From Trichobilharzia szidati (Eukaryota > Platyhelminthes > Trematoda > Strigeidida > Schistosomatidae): a stretch of 64,000 bases of DNA. Positions 48,699 to 59,114 of this stretch are shown here, one piece after another. The notes beneath the pieces were generated by a model. It was not told the origin of the DNA and made no database searches. It worked only from the letters and a program-made list of their open reading frames with translations. The DNA lies in contig OX235279.1 of the NCBI GenBank assembly GCA_944472155.2, positions 177,423,868-177,487,867 of the forward strand, read 5' to 3'. How positions within the stretch are numbered: the first letter of the stretch is position 1; each line of letters begins with the position of its first letter. A program made the position numbers and the translations under genes.

Positions 48699-49343
48699 GT
48701 GAGGGCTTATGGCGAGTTGTCATCTGAAGTGGTGATGACTAGTGGCGTCCGTCAAGGATGCCCATTATCCCCATTCCTATACAACTTCATCATAGACGTA
48801 CTAGTGGACTCAACCCTTACACACTTCAGCGACTCAAGGATTGACTTGCTACCAGGGAATAATCCCGTTGACTTAGAGTATGCAGACGATATAGTCCTTC
48901 TAGGTGAGGACGCTGACAAAATGCAGAGTCTACTGAACACCCTGAGCAACAATCTCCGCATGTTTGGCATGCGATTCGCCCCTGTAAAATGTAAGATGAT
49001 GCTGCATGATTGGACTTCATCGACCCCTAGATTAGAAATAGGAAGTGAAGTGGTAGAGCACGTTGACCGCTTCACTTACTTGGGAATTACCATCAGCCCC
49101 AACGGGTTGATCTCCGACGAAATCTCAGCACGGATACAGAGGGCTAGTTTCGCATATGCCAGTTTACGCCGTCTCTGGCGTAGACGCGATATCCGACTAT
49201 CGACCAAAGGGCGTGTGTACTGCTCAACAGTTCGCTCCGTCCTCCTCTATGGCTGTGAGACCTGGCCATTGAGAGCAGAAGACATGAAAAGATTAGCTGT
49301 GTTCGGTCATAGGTGTCTGCGTTCTATCTCTCACGTGAAGTAG
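48699..49343 (+). CDS. LINE type N1 reverse transcriptase, YADD
   Basis: 214 codons: GVRQGCPLSPFLYNFIIDVL (motif B, residues 16-35), LEYADDIVLLGED (motif C, YADD at 61-64), MQSLLNTLSNNLRMFGMRFA, PVKCKMMLHDW, VDRFTYLGITISPNGLISDE, RRLWRRRDIRLSTKGRVYCS, LLYGCETWPLRAEDMKRLAV, HRCLRSISHVK and a stop. The C-terminus continues in the same frame from 49,353. Motif A is just upstream, behind a stop. Slightly damaged rather than ancient. Confidence 0.88.
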   Translation: MRAYGELSSEVVMTSGVRQGCPLSPFLYNFIIDVLVDSTLTHFSDSRIDLLPGNNPVDLEYADDIVLLGEDADKMQSLLNTLSNNLRMFGMRFAPVKCKMMLHDWTSSTPRLEIGSEVVEHVDRFTYLGITISPNGLISDEISARIQRASFAYASLRRLWRRRDIRLSTKGRVYCSTVRSVLLYGCETWPLRAEDMKRLAVFGHRCLRSISHVK

Positions 49344-49352
49344 TATAATAAG

Positions 49353-49727
49353 GTGAGCGATATTGAGGTTAGGCGTCGAGTGCTAAGTAAGGAGGGGAAA
49401 TCGATCGACGAGACTGTGAAATTACATCGACTGAGATGGTTAGGACATGTGCTACGTATGCCTAGTCATCGCCTGCCTCGACGGGCAATGTTAGCTGATA
49501 TAGGGCCAGGCTGGAAAAGAGCTAGCGGCGGTCAAAAAAAAACATGGCACCAGTCAATGAAATCTACAACAGTTAGTCTAAGCCACGTAGGAAGGTGTAG
49601 ACTTCCTGGTTGGGGTCCTCGGGACAGTAAAAACCAGTGGTTGGAAACAATTGGTGACATTGTTCAAAATCGTTTTCAATGGCTGGCGCAGATGCATCCA
49701 CTCCTTGTGACTCATGATTTCCAATGA
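49353..49727 (+). CDS. LINE type N1 C-terminal region
   Basis: 124 codons: VSDIEVRRRVLSKEGKSIDE, LHRLRWLGHVLRMPSHRLPR, RAMLADIGPGWKRASGGQKK, TWHQSMKSTTVSLSHVGRC, then WGPRDSKNQWLETIGDIVQN. In register with the preceding ORF, separated only by a TAG at about 49,341. This region has no assigned catalytic role. Confidence 0.8.
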   Translation: MSDIEVRRRVLSKEGKSIDETVKLHRLRWLGHVLRMPSHRLPRRAMLADIGPGWKRASGGQKKTWHQSMKSTTVSLSHVGRCRLPGWGPRDSKNQWLETIGDIVQNRFQWLAQMHPLLVTHDFQ

Positions 49728-49905
49728 AACTGTTTTGTTCTTCGTTATTATTATACCTTTTCCTCACACCTCTGTTTACTGTCTCTAATATGCATTTCTC
49801 CTACTTTCTTCTCTCACTTTTTGTGCTACACTGAGTGTAGTGACTTGAACTGCCGCACATATGTGCAAAGTTCTATGTCGAAAACCGACCGACCGACCTG
49901 ATTTG

Positions 49906-50429
49906 AATGTACGTCTTACAGTGTGATTTCGGTTGACTGATTGTGTTCTACAGCACTCGTTTTGTACTCAGAACGTTCTCTTGACTGTACAGCTGCCTAA
50001 CGACAATGTAGAGGTAATTTACAGTTTTTGATATTGTTATTGTTAAAAAAACAATGGTACCACACATAGATTCTAACCATGAGGAATCGTCTTCTGGCTG
50101 TCTTCGGAGCGTTTTGTAACTCTGTGTGTTTGTGTGTTTCAGGAAAGTTTGTTTCAGCTATACAGTCGAATGCAAAGATCGGTTTCCTGCGTTCAGACTA
50201 CAACCAGTGGATTTTGTTCGTTATACGTGTAAAATGAATATTTTTACTTTATATCTTTGTTATTAGCATCATTATTTCAATTAATCCCGAAATTTCTTTT
50301 CTGAGGTCTTCGCTTTCTTTATTGGCTTGTAAAGCTGTATGCAAATGTGTCAGGTTCTCAGCTATCGGACTTGCTATTCACAAATAAAATATCAATTCAA
50401 GTATTGGTTTATAGGGGTTGGATTGATTG
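49906..50429. other. Unassigned DNA
   Basis: No recognised feature. Confidence 0.3.
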
Positions 50430-50765
50430 GTAACAGGATTTCATCATGAGCTGACATTGGTTAGAGAACCACTGGAAAACCTGGGAGTACTGGACAGTTG
50501 TCTCCGTTGTCCTAGTTAGGGACTCTCCAGCAGTACTCATCCATCACAGTGACCTCAAACCCAGGATCCTCTGGTTACAAAACTAGCGAGCTCGTACACC
50601 ATTCACTCACTGGGACCCGATCCAATGGCCAGTACATGAATTATCACTACTGCCAATTCACGACGTAGCGCGACCACTAGCCAATGTCTTCGGCGAGTAT
50701 TTGTCCTCACATCCGACCTGCTGCACCCTACTGATCACGACTTCCCGCTAGAACCCAGGTAACTT
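50430..50765 (-). mobile_element. Smα-like SINE (family a), long minus copy
   Basis: 3' end (GATTTCATCATGAGCTGACA), hammerhead remnant (50,483-50,538), box B-like region (CTCAAACCCAGGATCC) and tRNA-unrelated extension ending CACGACTTCCCGCTAGAACC. It shares the extension with the 12.1-12.5 kb copy. Ribozyme box 1 reads CTGGAGA and box 2 is interrupted (GGACAACGGAGAC), so it is inactive. Confidence 0.8.
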
Positions 50766-51221
50766 ACCAAAGAAACAGGGTACAAATGACAAGGTTTCCA
50801 CTTAGCATATACCGTCAAGATGGAAGATAAATCTAACTGAATTTATGTCTGAGACTGCCTTTACATTCTATCTTACATATCGCTGAGTACCGTCATGCAT
50901 CCAGATTCTTCATTTGTAACCTAAGTAGACCTGTGAAGCTTTTCACTTTTGTACTTTGGGGAACAAACCTGACTCCTGACGGTTGTAAAATCTTTTTTCA
51001 ATGTTAGTGTTACATCTTTCAGGTGATTATCAACTAGCGAGAAACGCAGGACTAAGGGCAATTTACTTTATTAACTAAACGTGAGCATCAAAACTTCAGC
51101 ATGTGTTTAAGTAACTCTTCTTTATCTAAAGGCCTAAAATTAGACACTAAGTTAAAAAGGAAATCTGAATCAAGGTAAGAGCAGACATTAATCTAGCTCA
51201 ATGAGTGAGATAATAGCTCTA
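50766..51221. other. Unassigned DNA
   Basis: No recognised feature. Confidence 0.3.
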
Positions 51222-52300
51222 TTATTATTATTATTCCCTTGGGTTCCTAGTGGAATAACACATCCCCACTATCTTCTATTTTCTTCCATCCTCTTCTGCT
51301 GGTTCCACGACTGCCTAAACTCTCTCATTTCTTCCTCACACGATCTCCTCCACGTCATCCTCACACCGGTGACCCACTCGTCACTTCCCACTTGAGCGAT
51401 GTCCTGCATTGCGCACGATGTCCTTCGACGGTCTCCACAGTGTATGCCCAATCCATCTCCGTTTTCTACTGCATATTTGTGGAGAAATTGGCTCTTGGTT
51501 GGTTTTTTCTCAGTCAGCTAGAGTTTCTTGTTGCTAATCCTTTCTCGCCATTTGATCTTCAGTATGGAGCCAGCCAGCGAAGGGGCAAGTTATCGATAAA
51601 AGTCTGTAACTTGCTGGAAATCCTTTACGTGACACGCTGGATAAATTTCTGACCCGTATAGAAGCACTGACTGACTTGACATTGGTGTTAAAATTACGAA
51701 TCTTGTTCCTTGCGATGCTGAGGCAGAGTGCAGAAGAAGATGAGCGCGTGCGTATCTTGCCTTTCCGATTCTGGCTGGCTAGCTTTGACATCTCCATCCG
51801 TCCCGAATCCCTGTAGTTGAAACCATGCTTCCTAGCCAGATAAGTGAAGGAGGTAACCTCTGTTAAATCTCTCCCACTGATGGTGATTGGTGCTGGTTGT
51901 TGTTGTTGCTGTTTACTGGTTAGTTATCTTCATTACCTCCTTCTTGTCTATGTTCACCTGCAGCCCCGTCTTCGCTGACAGCCAGCCTATTCAGCCAACC
52001 ACTTTGTTTGTTTCCGCCTGTAAATCTTCGGGTTTTGTGTAACATTAAACATAAATCATCCACGTGCGAAATGCAGATCTTCTAGAGTCTTCTTATCGGT
52101 CGTCCCGACTCCTCACTCCCAGGCACAGTTTGACGCATAATCCAGTCCACCACAACTAAGAATATCATCGGTGATAGTAGTGAGCAGCCCTGTCTTACTT
52201 CTGTATGCTGTTCGAACGCCCCACTGAGCTCCCCGTTGTGGATCACCTGACACGTGCTACTGTCATATAGCTGTGGTTAAATGAAGTTGGTAAAGACTTG
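51222..52300 (-). mobile_element. RTE LINE, subfamily with disrupted catalytic box, decayed
   Basis: Minus strand: starts near LYDSSTCQVIHNGELSGAF-like codons and shows the same 4-nt insertion in the FADD codons at about 52,058-52,070 (TTCGCACGTGGATGATTTAT). It continues with VNIDKKEVMKI-like codons and the Gln tract at about 51,895-51,915, and ends in a GGGTTCCTAGTGG-complement tail with an AATAAT repeat at about 51,222-51,235. Many indels. Confidence 0.85.
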
Positions 52301-52649
52301 AGGTAAGCCGCAAAATTATAAGTCCAAGTGGGACTTTTGAAAAATATGCCAAGATAGTAAACAGAGAATGAGGAAATTAGCACCATAACAACCAATATCC
52401 CTATCATTATTTCTTTTATTTTTCGTAGACAGAATATTCAATCCAGTACTTAACTAGCTCCATAAACTTCTCAACTCAAAAGTCTTGTATTCCGTTTAGT
52501 GAGTCAGTTTCTCCCTGTTTCGTCTTTCTGTTTCATCTAGTTTATTTCTTCTCAGTCTGCGGAATTTATAAGTGTTCTCAGTCCCTAAAAAGGTATTATG
52601 CAAATAAGACTAAACCAATGAATGAATGAGGGTGCAGGAGTCTGTTTGT
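52301..52649. other. Unassigned spacer
   Basis: No recognised feature. Confidence 0.3.
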
Positions 52650-52712
52650 TCTTTTGTTTGTCCTTTAGTTAACCACGCAGGGTGATGTTCGGAAATCCGA
52701 CGAGAAACACAC

Positions 52713-53223
52713 CTAACTGTACGGCCTATGTGACTGGCTCATTCCACAGCAAAAGTTAAATTGGTAGACACACATGGAAGAGGCGAAATTAGGCAGTTTA
52801 TCTTTTACGCCCGAAAGCATAAGGGGGGTGGTTTTGAAGACAAAGAGTAATTTGGCAGCAGGAAATGCTCCTTTTACCGCATTTCTAAGGCGCTGGGTTA
52901 GTATCTCGCTGATGTTGTCCCCAAGGAACTGCACTTGTAAGAATTAGGCCTTCCTTTTTCGGGACTGTTGGTACCTTGGGCAGCTTTGATTTTAGATTCA
53001 TATTCTTATTAATAAGCTTTACACTCAGCGACCGTTTAATATTATTAAGTTCCTCATCAAGACATTTATCCGAGCAAATTGCTCTTGCTCTGTGAACCAA
53101 GCACTTTATTAGATTGCGTTTGTATTTCAAGAGCACGAAGCTAAAAAAATGAGTGTACTGACCCGCTGGTGTAGGCTTTCTATATTCACTTCTTATTATT
53201 GTGCCATCCTCTTTTCTGATCAT
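52713..53223 (-). pseudogene. PLE connector and GIY strand, frameshifted (type D)
   Basis: 53,223-52,885 encodes MIRKEDGTIIRSEYRKPTPA, GQYTHFFSFVLLKYKRNLIK, CLVHRARAICSDKCLDEELN. 52,934-52,713 encodes MQFLGDNISEILTQRLRNAV, KGAFPAAKLLFVFKTTPLML and SSMCVYQFNFCCGMSQSHRP. The YIG part is frameshifted. No functional nuclease. Confidence 0.75.
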
Positions 53224-53301
53224 AAGGACGTCTAAAAATGAAATACTAGAATCTTTTTCTTTCTCGATAGTAAAATTTATTGCAGGCTGAACCTCATCAA
53301 A

Positions 53302-53520
53302 TTAACCCAGGATGTTCTTTGCCTCCTTCTCATTTTTCATAATGAAAAATGTGTCATCCATGTGCCGACAACAGAATTCAAGTTCATCAGTAACATCCTT
53401 CAAAGGCCCATTTTCTAGTTTCGCAAAGAAACTGTCGGCTAGAATGGGTCCTAGTGGTGACCCCCATTGCCATACCGTCGATTTGTCTATGCAGTTTCTC
53501 ATTAAATAAAAAGTGGACAT
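53302..53520 (-). pseudogene. PLE RT fragment, HMDD box
   Basis: 72 residues: VWQWGSPLGPILADSFFAKL (motif B; a frameshift precedes GSP), ENGPLKDVTDELEFCCRHMD, DTFFIMKN. The catalytic box reads HMDD. A stop follows at about 53,302 before INFTIEKEKDSSISFLDVL. Confidence 0.75.
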
Positions 53521-53812
53521 TCATTGTACATTTTAAGAGAAGCTCTTTCATAAAAGATATAGGAATGCCAACACCGATGTTTCATCTTATGAGTTCTTCG
53601 CATACAAAGTCCACTGTTTCCATAAGTGGTACATTGATGAATAAGGAAGATACGTCAAATGATATCATGAATTTATTGTCTTACTTTACAAATCGATATT
53701 ATTATTTAAAAAACACTAATATTGTTATTGACTACTAATCTAGAAAATTCTATGTATATAAACATATATATATATAATTGTAGAGCCAGAAGAGGAAATT
53801 ATCGAAAAGGAT

Positions 53813-54334
53813 ATTCTTTGCTCAATTATTTTGTGTTTTATAGATGTCTGAATGAATATTTTGCGCTATATTAATTATAAGTTCTATAGTGATGGAAGCC
53901 CAGTATGTAGGCATAATGGGAAGACATTTTTTAGCATTTTTCTCACTCAGGCGTATAGAATTAATCGTTACATTTACACTATCTCACCAGAACAGTGTGC
54001 ATAATTTATGCTGTCAAACTGTACGTATTCCCGACACCAAAGTTTAATAGTATTTAAGCACGAATGTACTTTTTCCATCGGTTAAATATTCAGCTTGAAA
54101 TATGACTCAATCAATTAGTTAAACATGCTAAGAAACAGACAAAAATAAAAAAGAATATGGTGACAATAAGCAATAATTCAGGCGAAAGTCAATAAGAAAA
54201 TGAATGGTCGTCTGGAAGAAAATTAACTGACGTCAATTAAAGTTGATGTACATGCGAGAAAGAATATTGGCCTTTCACACTAAAATGACCCACCGTTTAT
54301 GTAAATAAGTAACTGTATAATACAACGTAACTTA
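53813..54334. other. Unassigned DNA
   Basis: No recognised feature. Confidence 0.3.
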
Positions 54335-54452
54335 TTGTTTGACACCCAGTTTGTCGCTTCCAAATCGGATTTCACTAGAGCGACGGTCTGGCGCGTGGTA
54401 TCACTCGACGATCTTCTCAAAGTGTCCAATCCATCTCCATTTCTATTTTTAT
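54335..54452 (-). mobile_element. RTE LINE fragment, minus, start of an inverted pair
   Basis: About 100 bp equals the antisense of the RTE C-terminal region (CGCTTCCAAATCGGATTTCA, GTGTCCAATCCATCTCCATT). It faces the plus-strand RTE starting at 54,505. Confidence 0.7.
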
Positions 54453-54504
54453 ATATTACATCACAATATACTCTTGATCGCTCTGTTGCCAGAGTTCCAC
54501 GTTG

Positions 54505-55275
54505 CTGGGCAGAAGAAGCATCCGGAGAAGATAGGAGGAACTTCAGGTGAACATAGAGAAAACAGAGTTGATGAAGATTCCTCGCCAACACACAATAAAG
54601 GCAAGAACAACAACAGACAACAATCAGCATAAATGGAAGGAACCTGAAAGAAACAACCACTTTTACCTACCTGGGAAGCATCGTTTCAACTACAGGCGGA
54701 CGGAACTGATGAGGATATCAAAGCAAGAATCGGGAAAGCAAGACAAGCTTTCACTACTCTCAAGTCTGTGTCGAGTTCAACAGCACCGCTCAGCATCAAC
54801 TTTAATGTGAAGTCAGTGCTACTATACGGATCAGAGACTTGGCTAGCGCGTCATGAAGAGCATCTCAAACAAACTACAGACCTTCATCAACAGTTGTCTT
54901 CGCTCATTACTCAAAATCAGATGGCCGGCCAGAAAAGATCAACAACAGGGATGGATCTCTGGGAGCGAACCAACCAGGAACCGATTGTGAAACAAATAAG
55001 CAGGAAGAAATGGAGATGGATTGGCCATACTCTGAGGAAGCCATCAAGTGAGTGACATCACTAGACAAACCATTGCTCGAGTGGAACCCGAAAGGGAAGC
55101 GGCGAGTTGGTCGTCAGTGCAAGGGTGACTTGGAGGAGGTCATGTGAAGAGGAGATGAAAGCATGTGGGTGGCAGACTTGGAGCCAGATGAAAACTCTAC
55201 CGAACGCAATGGAGACGCACGGCTGAAGCCTTGTGTTCCTGTAGGAATTAAAGGAAACAATAATAATAATATCAT
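54505..55275 (+). mobile_element. RTE LINE, 5'-truncated, older subfamily
   Basis: Starts at the LAEEASGEDRRNFRVNIEKT region after the catalytic box, runs through NGRNLKETTTFTYLGSIVST-like codons (several frames), KSVLLYGSETWLARHEEHLK, QISRKKWRWIGHTLRKPSSE, and ends CTTGTGTTCCTGTAGGAATT, AAAGGAAACAATAATAATAA. It is closest to the 2.9-4.1 kb copy. Confidence 0.88.
54768..55055 (+). pseudogene. RTE C-terminal fragment
   Basis: 95 residues: INFNVKSVLLYGSETWLARH, then through a frame change RSTTGMDLWERTNQEPIVKQ, ISRKKWRWIGHTLRKPSSE. The C-terminal block is clear. It stops early (TGA) where relatives go on to DI.RQAIARVEP. Confidence 0.75.
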
Positions 55276-56075
55276 TTCTCCATAGCTGATCTTCAGTGTG
55301 GAACTAGTGGAGCCAACTGTTGCTAAATGCTTGCAGCCTGTAGAGCGTATCCATTCTCTGAACTATACACAAACACTCAGTGATCTAGCAGTGTTGGAGA
55401 TCGGGTTATGTTGTTCTCTACTGTGAGCGAAACAGATTTCTATACTACTCTCAGAGAAGTGAAGGCTTGCCTTGTTTCCTTGATCTTGGCTATGCTATCT
55501 TCATCCGTGCCGCCTACAGTTGAAACAATGCTGCATATACAAATGTCTATATGCAATTTTTTCATGAAATTGATTTCTACAGTATGTCGCATGACCAGTG
55601 AATCACAGTCATGAATACCGTCGGTAATAGTACTCAGTCTTGTCTTATTTTTATTTACACTTCAGATGTTTTGCTAATCTTTGCATTGCGAATCACTTGG
55701 CATATAGCATCAAAATATAGCTCTTAAATGAGGTTGATATTGGTTTGGGGTAATCCGTAAAGCTCAACCAGTTCCCAAATTACTCCGGAGTCGGCACTAT
55801 CGAAGGCCATTTCAAAATCGATGAAGTTGATGTGTAGATTTGCTGCCATTCTTCCAATCAGTGGTTACCTTCCAGACTTTCGATAATGGTAGTGTGAGCA
55901 TAATTAGGCCGATTTACAGTACTTCTGGAGGAATTCCGCCTGGTCCTGCTATCTTTTTCCTTGTCAATAGCTTTATGGCACTTTTGTCAGAAGGTTGGTG
56001 TTCGCTGGCACTTCGATAGCTGTTGGTAGCATTTCGGGATAACTCGCAGGTGGTGGTAGGTTCAGAAGTCTTTCA
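55276..56075 (-). mobile_element. Old RTE LINE fragment, minus strand
   Basis: Minus strand: LNLPPPASYPEMLPTAIEVP at about 56,065-56,005, PPEVL-like and FEMAFDSADSGVIWELVELY, GLPQTNINLI at about 55,825-55,735 (motif A region), then decayed codons to a tail-less end at about 55,286. It joins the preceding plus-strand copy tail to tail. More diverged than all other copies. Confidence 0.75.
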
Positions 56076-56609
56076 AAGTGATTCTTTTCTTTATTTCTTC
56101 TCCGTGGTATTTATATTTCCTTCACCATCTCCCATTGGCTTCACCTTTATTGATCTCCCACATCATAGCTATCTGGTTACCTGATTTAGTTTTGTGCGAT
56201 GTGTCTTATCTACAGCCTGTCCTGCTTCAGTTGCCAGTCTATCGTGAAACTGTACTTTGTCTTTCCTAACGCTTTTCCTCACTTCTTTGTACAGCGCGCT
56301 ATAGATTTTACTAAGCTGTTATTTTACTATTTCATCTCTATGCTCCTTCATCTTATGTTTCAAAATCCCTCTCTCGTATCCTGTAACTTTCAGTTGTCTA
56401 TAGAGGGCCACTACTTATCTGGCCTCTTTTTCTTTCCTAAGATGGTTGTACAGGTTTCGCATAAGTTTCAGGGAGTTCCAATGTCCATCCAAACAGGTGT
56501 CTTCACCGATACTGCACAGAATATCCAGATATATTTATCTGTAATGCATCCGTAAATCTCTACATATTTTTAATATAAGAAAAAGACTTGTGTACTGTAG
56601 TAGCGCAAT
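56076..56609. other. Unassigned DNA
   Basis: Two overlapping open frames (56,078-56,555) have no recognisable motif. Probably not genes. Confidence 0.3.
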
Positions 56610-57042
56610 TCCATTATGGGTAAATTTTGTTTTGATAAAGTCTCACAGTGTTATGCAGTAACATTTACTGATGACGTTTCGAGCACAATTTATTGCTCAT
56701 AATGATATCAAAGTAATCACACGACTTCCTAAATTCATTTATATAGTTCCGTTGTTTTTCACTTGATTTCATTGGTAGTAGTATTTTCCATATTTCCGGT
56801 ATGAGTGATGAGTCATTCCTATTGCATGTGTTGGGTGTAGATTCGATGATCAAGGATTCAGTAATCAACCTCTCTCTGTCTCCACCTACCTAGATTACTT
56901 TTTAGAATTTTAACCCTCTACCACCCTATTGTGTGGTTGTGTGTTAATGCATGCGTGCAGTGCAATTGCTGAGGGCTTTCTTTCTAAATTACCTATCTTC
57001 TCAGGGTCAACCATTCTTACCTTAGCTAAATTCTTATGTTCC
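56610..57042 (-). repeat. PLE type A 3' end (left inverted-repeat arm)
   Basis: Begins, in element sense, at GGAACATAAGAATTTAGCTA within the GIY-YIG coding region (EHKNLAKVRMVDPEKIGNLE) and ends CCCATAATGGAA. It contains GAGCAATAAATTGTGCTCGA AACG: a 4-bp stem followed by GAAAC, resembling half of a hammerhead core but without CTGANGA. Confidence 0.9.
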
Positions 57043-58071
57043 TGATCTACTAGTTCCACATATGTAGCTGAACTGACAGTCATTGCAGGGTATTTTGTAA
57101 ATTATATTATTTTGTCTAATTGAGTCAACTGGGTCCTTTAACCTACAGAGCTTGTCGCTGATTGAGTTTGTAGGTTTAAATGCCACCCTAATTTCTGCTT
57201 TATTTAGAACCCTGCATAGGGTCTCAGATGTCCCCTCTTTATATGGTATAACTGTAGATGACTTATATTCTCTCTTATTTATGTTATTATTTCTAGTTTC
57301 ACAATTGTTTTTATTCTTATTTTGGCCTTTTTCAATCTTCCTAATGAATTTTAGAGGATAGTTATTTAAAACCAACGCCTCTTCTATCTGTTTTATTTCA
57401 TCATTTAGGTCTTTTTTTGTGCTACTTAGTGCCATTGCTCGGTTTGTTAAACACTTAACTAAGCCTGCCTTAACAGTTAACGGATGAGATGAATTAAAGT
57501 CTAAATATCTATTAGAATGCGTTGGTTTTCTATAAACACTAGTGTGTAATTTGCTTTCTTCTATTCGTTTTATCTTACAATTTAACATAGTTAATTCTCC
57601 TTGTTCAATTTCTGATTCAACTGTGCATTTTATTCCCTCCACTAGTGAGTTTTTGTGTGTCAAGATGCTAGAGATATGTTCTGCTTTTAACACAATGAAA
57701 GTGTCATGCACATATCTCCACCATATTTTTGGAGTAGGATTAAACGTATTAAGAGCCATATTTTCCCAGCTATCCATAAATACATCTGCTACGATAGGGG
57801 ATATTGGTGATCCCATTGCTAAACCTTCAGTTGGCCTATATATTTTGCCTTGGAATTTAAATATAGTAGATGTGAGGCATAGCTGAATCCCTAAAATAAT
57901 TTCTTCAATGGACAGCTTTGTCCTATGATTGAGTTCAGTATCCGTAGTTAATTCCTTTTTAACTGCTTCTAAGGCCATATTGATTGGTATATTAGTATAT
58001 AGACTGGTTATATCAAAACTAACCATTGTTTCATCATTCTCTAGTTGAATGTCATTTAGTTTATTTTTCAT
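57034..58071 (-). CDS. PLE reverse transcriptase + start of GIY-YIG, type A, YVHD
   Basis: 345 codons. Motif A MVSFDITSLYTNIP (Asp20); motif B GLAMGSPISPIVADVFM at 83-99; motif C WWRYVHDTFIVLKA at 117-130, where the first Asp of YVDD is His. TMLNCKIKRIEESKLHTSVY, RKPTHSNRYLDFNSSHPLTV, VKCLTNRAMALSSTKKDLND and NNYPLKFIRKIEKGQ follow; a Lys/Asn linker; VIPYKEGTSETLCRVLNKAE; and the GIY strand NNIIYKIPCNDCQFSYICGTSRSG. A one-base shift then ends the frame before EHKNLAK. The Asp-to-His change should abolish polymerisation. Confidence 0.9.
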   Translation of the reverse strand: MKNKLNDIQLENDETMVSFDITSLYTNIPINMALEAVKKELTTDTELNHRTKLSIEEIILGIQLCLTSTIFKFQGKIYRPTEGLAMGSPISPIVADVFMDSWENMALNTFNPTPKIWWRYVHDTFIVLKAEHISSILTHKNSLVEGIKCTVESEIEQGELTMLNCKIKRIEESKLHTSVYRKPTHSNRYLDFNSSHPLTVKAGLVKCLTNRAMALSSTKKDLNDEIKQIEEALVLNNYPLKFIRKIEKGQNKNKNNCETRNNNINKREYKSSTVIPYKEGTSETLCRVLNKAEIRVAFKPTNSISDKLCRLKDPVDSIRQNNIIYKIPCNDCQFSYICGTSRSGT

Positions 58072-58131
58072 GTTAAATGAATTAGTTATTTTAGTGTTTG
58101 AGCGATTTCTAATGGGGCATAATATTAGAGC

Positions 58132-58498
58132 TTAATGTTTTGATAATTCATATGTAGGGGTATTTCTAAAATCTACTATTGGTCTTATGGGATAACCTGG
58201 CTTATGTATTTTAATTGTACCATACATTCTACTAGTATTATTAGTTTTAGGCATTAACTTAAACCATTTTGACTCACCCAGTGACGGCCTTACTCTGCGT
58301 ATTAATTCCGCTGTGGATTTTTCAGCCTTATTCATTATTGTATCTACAGGCTTCTTAATTTCCTCATATGGACCCATCTCAGTATGTTAAGTGACTTTCT
58401 TGATGTAGTCAGATTTATCCAAGACTACTGTCGAGTTTCCTTTGTCACCTTTGTAATGACGATGTTTTTATCTTGTAGGTCAGGGGTAGCAGATTGTC
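58132..58498 (-). pseudogene. PLE RT entry region, type A
   Basis: From 58,490: LQDKNIVITKGDKGNSTVVL and DKSDYIKKV (the conserved PLE 'KGDKG..VVLDK.DY' block), a stop, then MGPYEEIKKPVDTIMNKAEK, WFKLMPKTNNTSRMYGTIKI, HKPGYPIRPIVDFRNTPTYE, LSKH and stop. A frameshift links to the 58,071 frame. The arm starts right after LQ, so the N-terminal domain is missing. Confidence 0.8.
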
Positions 58499-58932
58499 GG
58501 AACATAAGAATTTAGCTAAGGCAAGAATGGTTGACCCTGAGAAGATAGGTAATTTAGAAAGAAAGCCCTCAGCAATTGCACTGCACGCATGCATTAACAC
58601 ACAACCACACAATAGGGTGGTAGAGGGTTAAAATTCTAAAAAGTAATCTAGGTAGGTGGAGACAGAGAGAGGTTGATTACTGAATCCTTGATCATCGAAT
58701 CTACACCCAACACATGCAATAGGAATGACTCATCACTCATACCGGAAATATGGAAAATACTACTACCAATGAAATCAAGTGAAAAACAACGGAACTATAT
58801 AAATGAATTTAGGAAGTCGTGTGATTACTTTGATATCATTATGAGCAATAAATTGTGCTCGAAACGTCATCAGTAAATGTTACTGCATAACACTGTGAGA
58901 CTTTATCAAAACAAAATTTACCCATAATGGAA
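58499..58932 (+). repeat. Inverse copy of PLE type A 3' end (right inverted-repeat arm)
   Basis: Complement of 56,610-57,042, starting at the same internal coding base (GGAACATAAG) and ending at the same outer base. The arms differ at very few positions, for example AAGGCAAGAA versus AAGGTAAGAA near 58,520. Confidence 0.9.
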
Positions 58933-59112
58933 CTACATCTTTAATCATTCTTTGTTTAAATTGTGTAAGCAGATAATTCCCCAGTATGCTCACACTAACT
59001 TTCCGATTGTATAAAAAGTAATAAAGCAAATTATAGTAGACGAATGGACAAACAATAAATAGAATTTCTTATCAGATATCTGTTAGGCATAAGCATTAAA
59101 CAGTTTTCTTTC
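58933..59112. other. Spacer ending in a splice-acceptor-like tract
   Basis: AAACAGTTTTCTTTCAG at about 59,098-59,114 is a good 3' splice-site match. Confidence 0.35.
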
Positions 59113-59114
59113 AG

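Larger units (their letters stand above)
48617..49905 (+). mobile_element. LINE type N1, 5'-truncated
   Basis: Begins in RT motif A (FDSVDRNGMPRKYIALMKALYS). The first frame ends at a TAG (about 48,697); the next codons VRAYGELSSEVV are in register with 48,699 onward. 3' non-coding DNA to about 49,905 ends in CGACCGACCGACC. Copies of its 3' part are at 16.0 and 36.1-36.8 kb. The clade is uncertain: RTE-like by its C-terminal 'LRWLGHVLRMP' block, but clearly distinct from the SR2-like copies. Confidence 0.85.
52650..53812 (-). mobile_element. PLE type D, RT to endonuclease, with inverted terminal DNA
   Basis: Minus strand, about 53,690 to 52,650: VSFDVSSLFINVPLMETVDF-like motif A region (53,670-53,590), then RT motif B/C, SISFLDVLMIRKEDGTIIRS, KYKRNLIKCLVHRARAICSD, VQFLGDNISEILTQRLRNAV, FPAAKLLFVFKTTPLMLSGV, CVYQFNFCCG. 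The nuclease is cut at about 52,650. At the 5' edge, 53,695-53,812 is the inverse of the terminal DNA at 29,372-29,480 next to the other type D copy. Confidence 0.8.
56610..58932 (-). mobile_element. PLE type A flanked by ~433-bp inverted repeats
   Basis: Minus-strand PLE with RT and endonuclease start (58,498-57,034) between arms 56,610-57,042 and 58,499-58,932. The arms are nearly identical complements; a 67-residue frame inside them reads the same in both. The left arm is the natural 3' end, including the endonuclease codons from EHKNLAK on. The right arm is an inverse copy attached to the truncated 5' side. Confidence 0.92.

Noticed and set aside
56078..56555. Overlapping frames rich in Phe and Leu
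   Set aside because: Looks like translation of pyrimidine-rich DNA. No conserved block.
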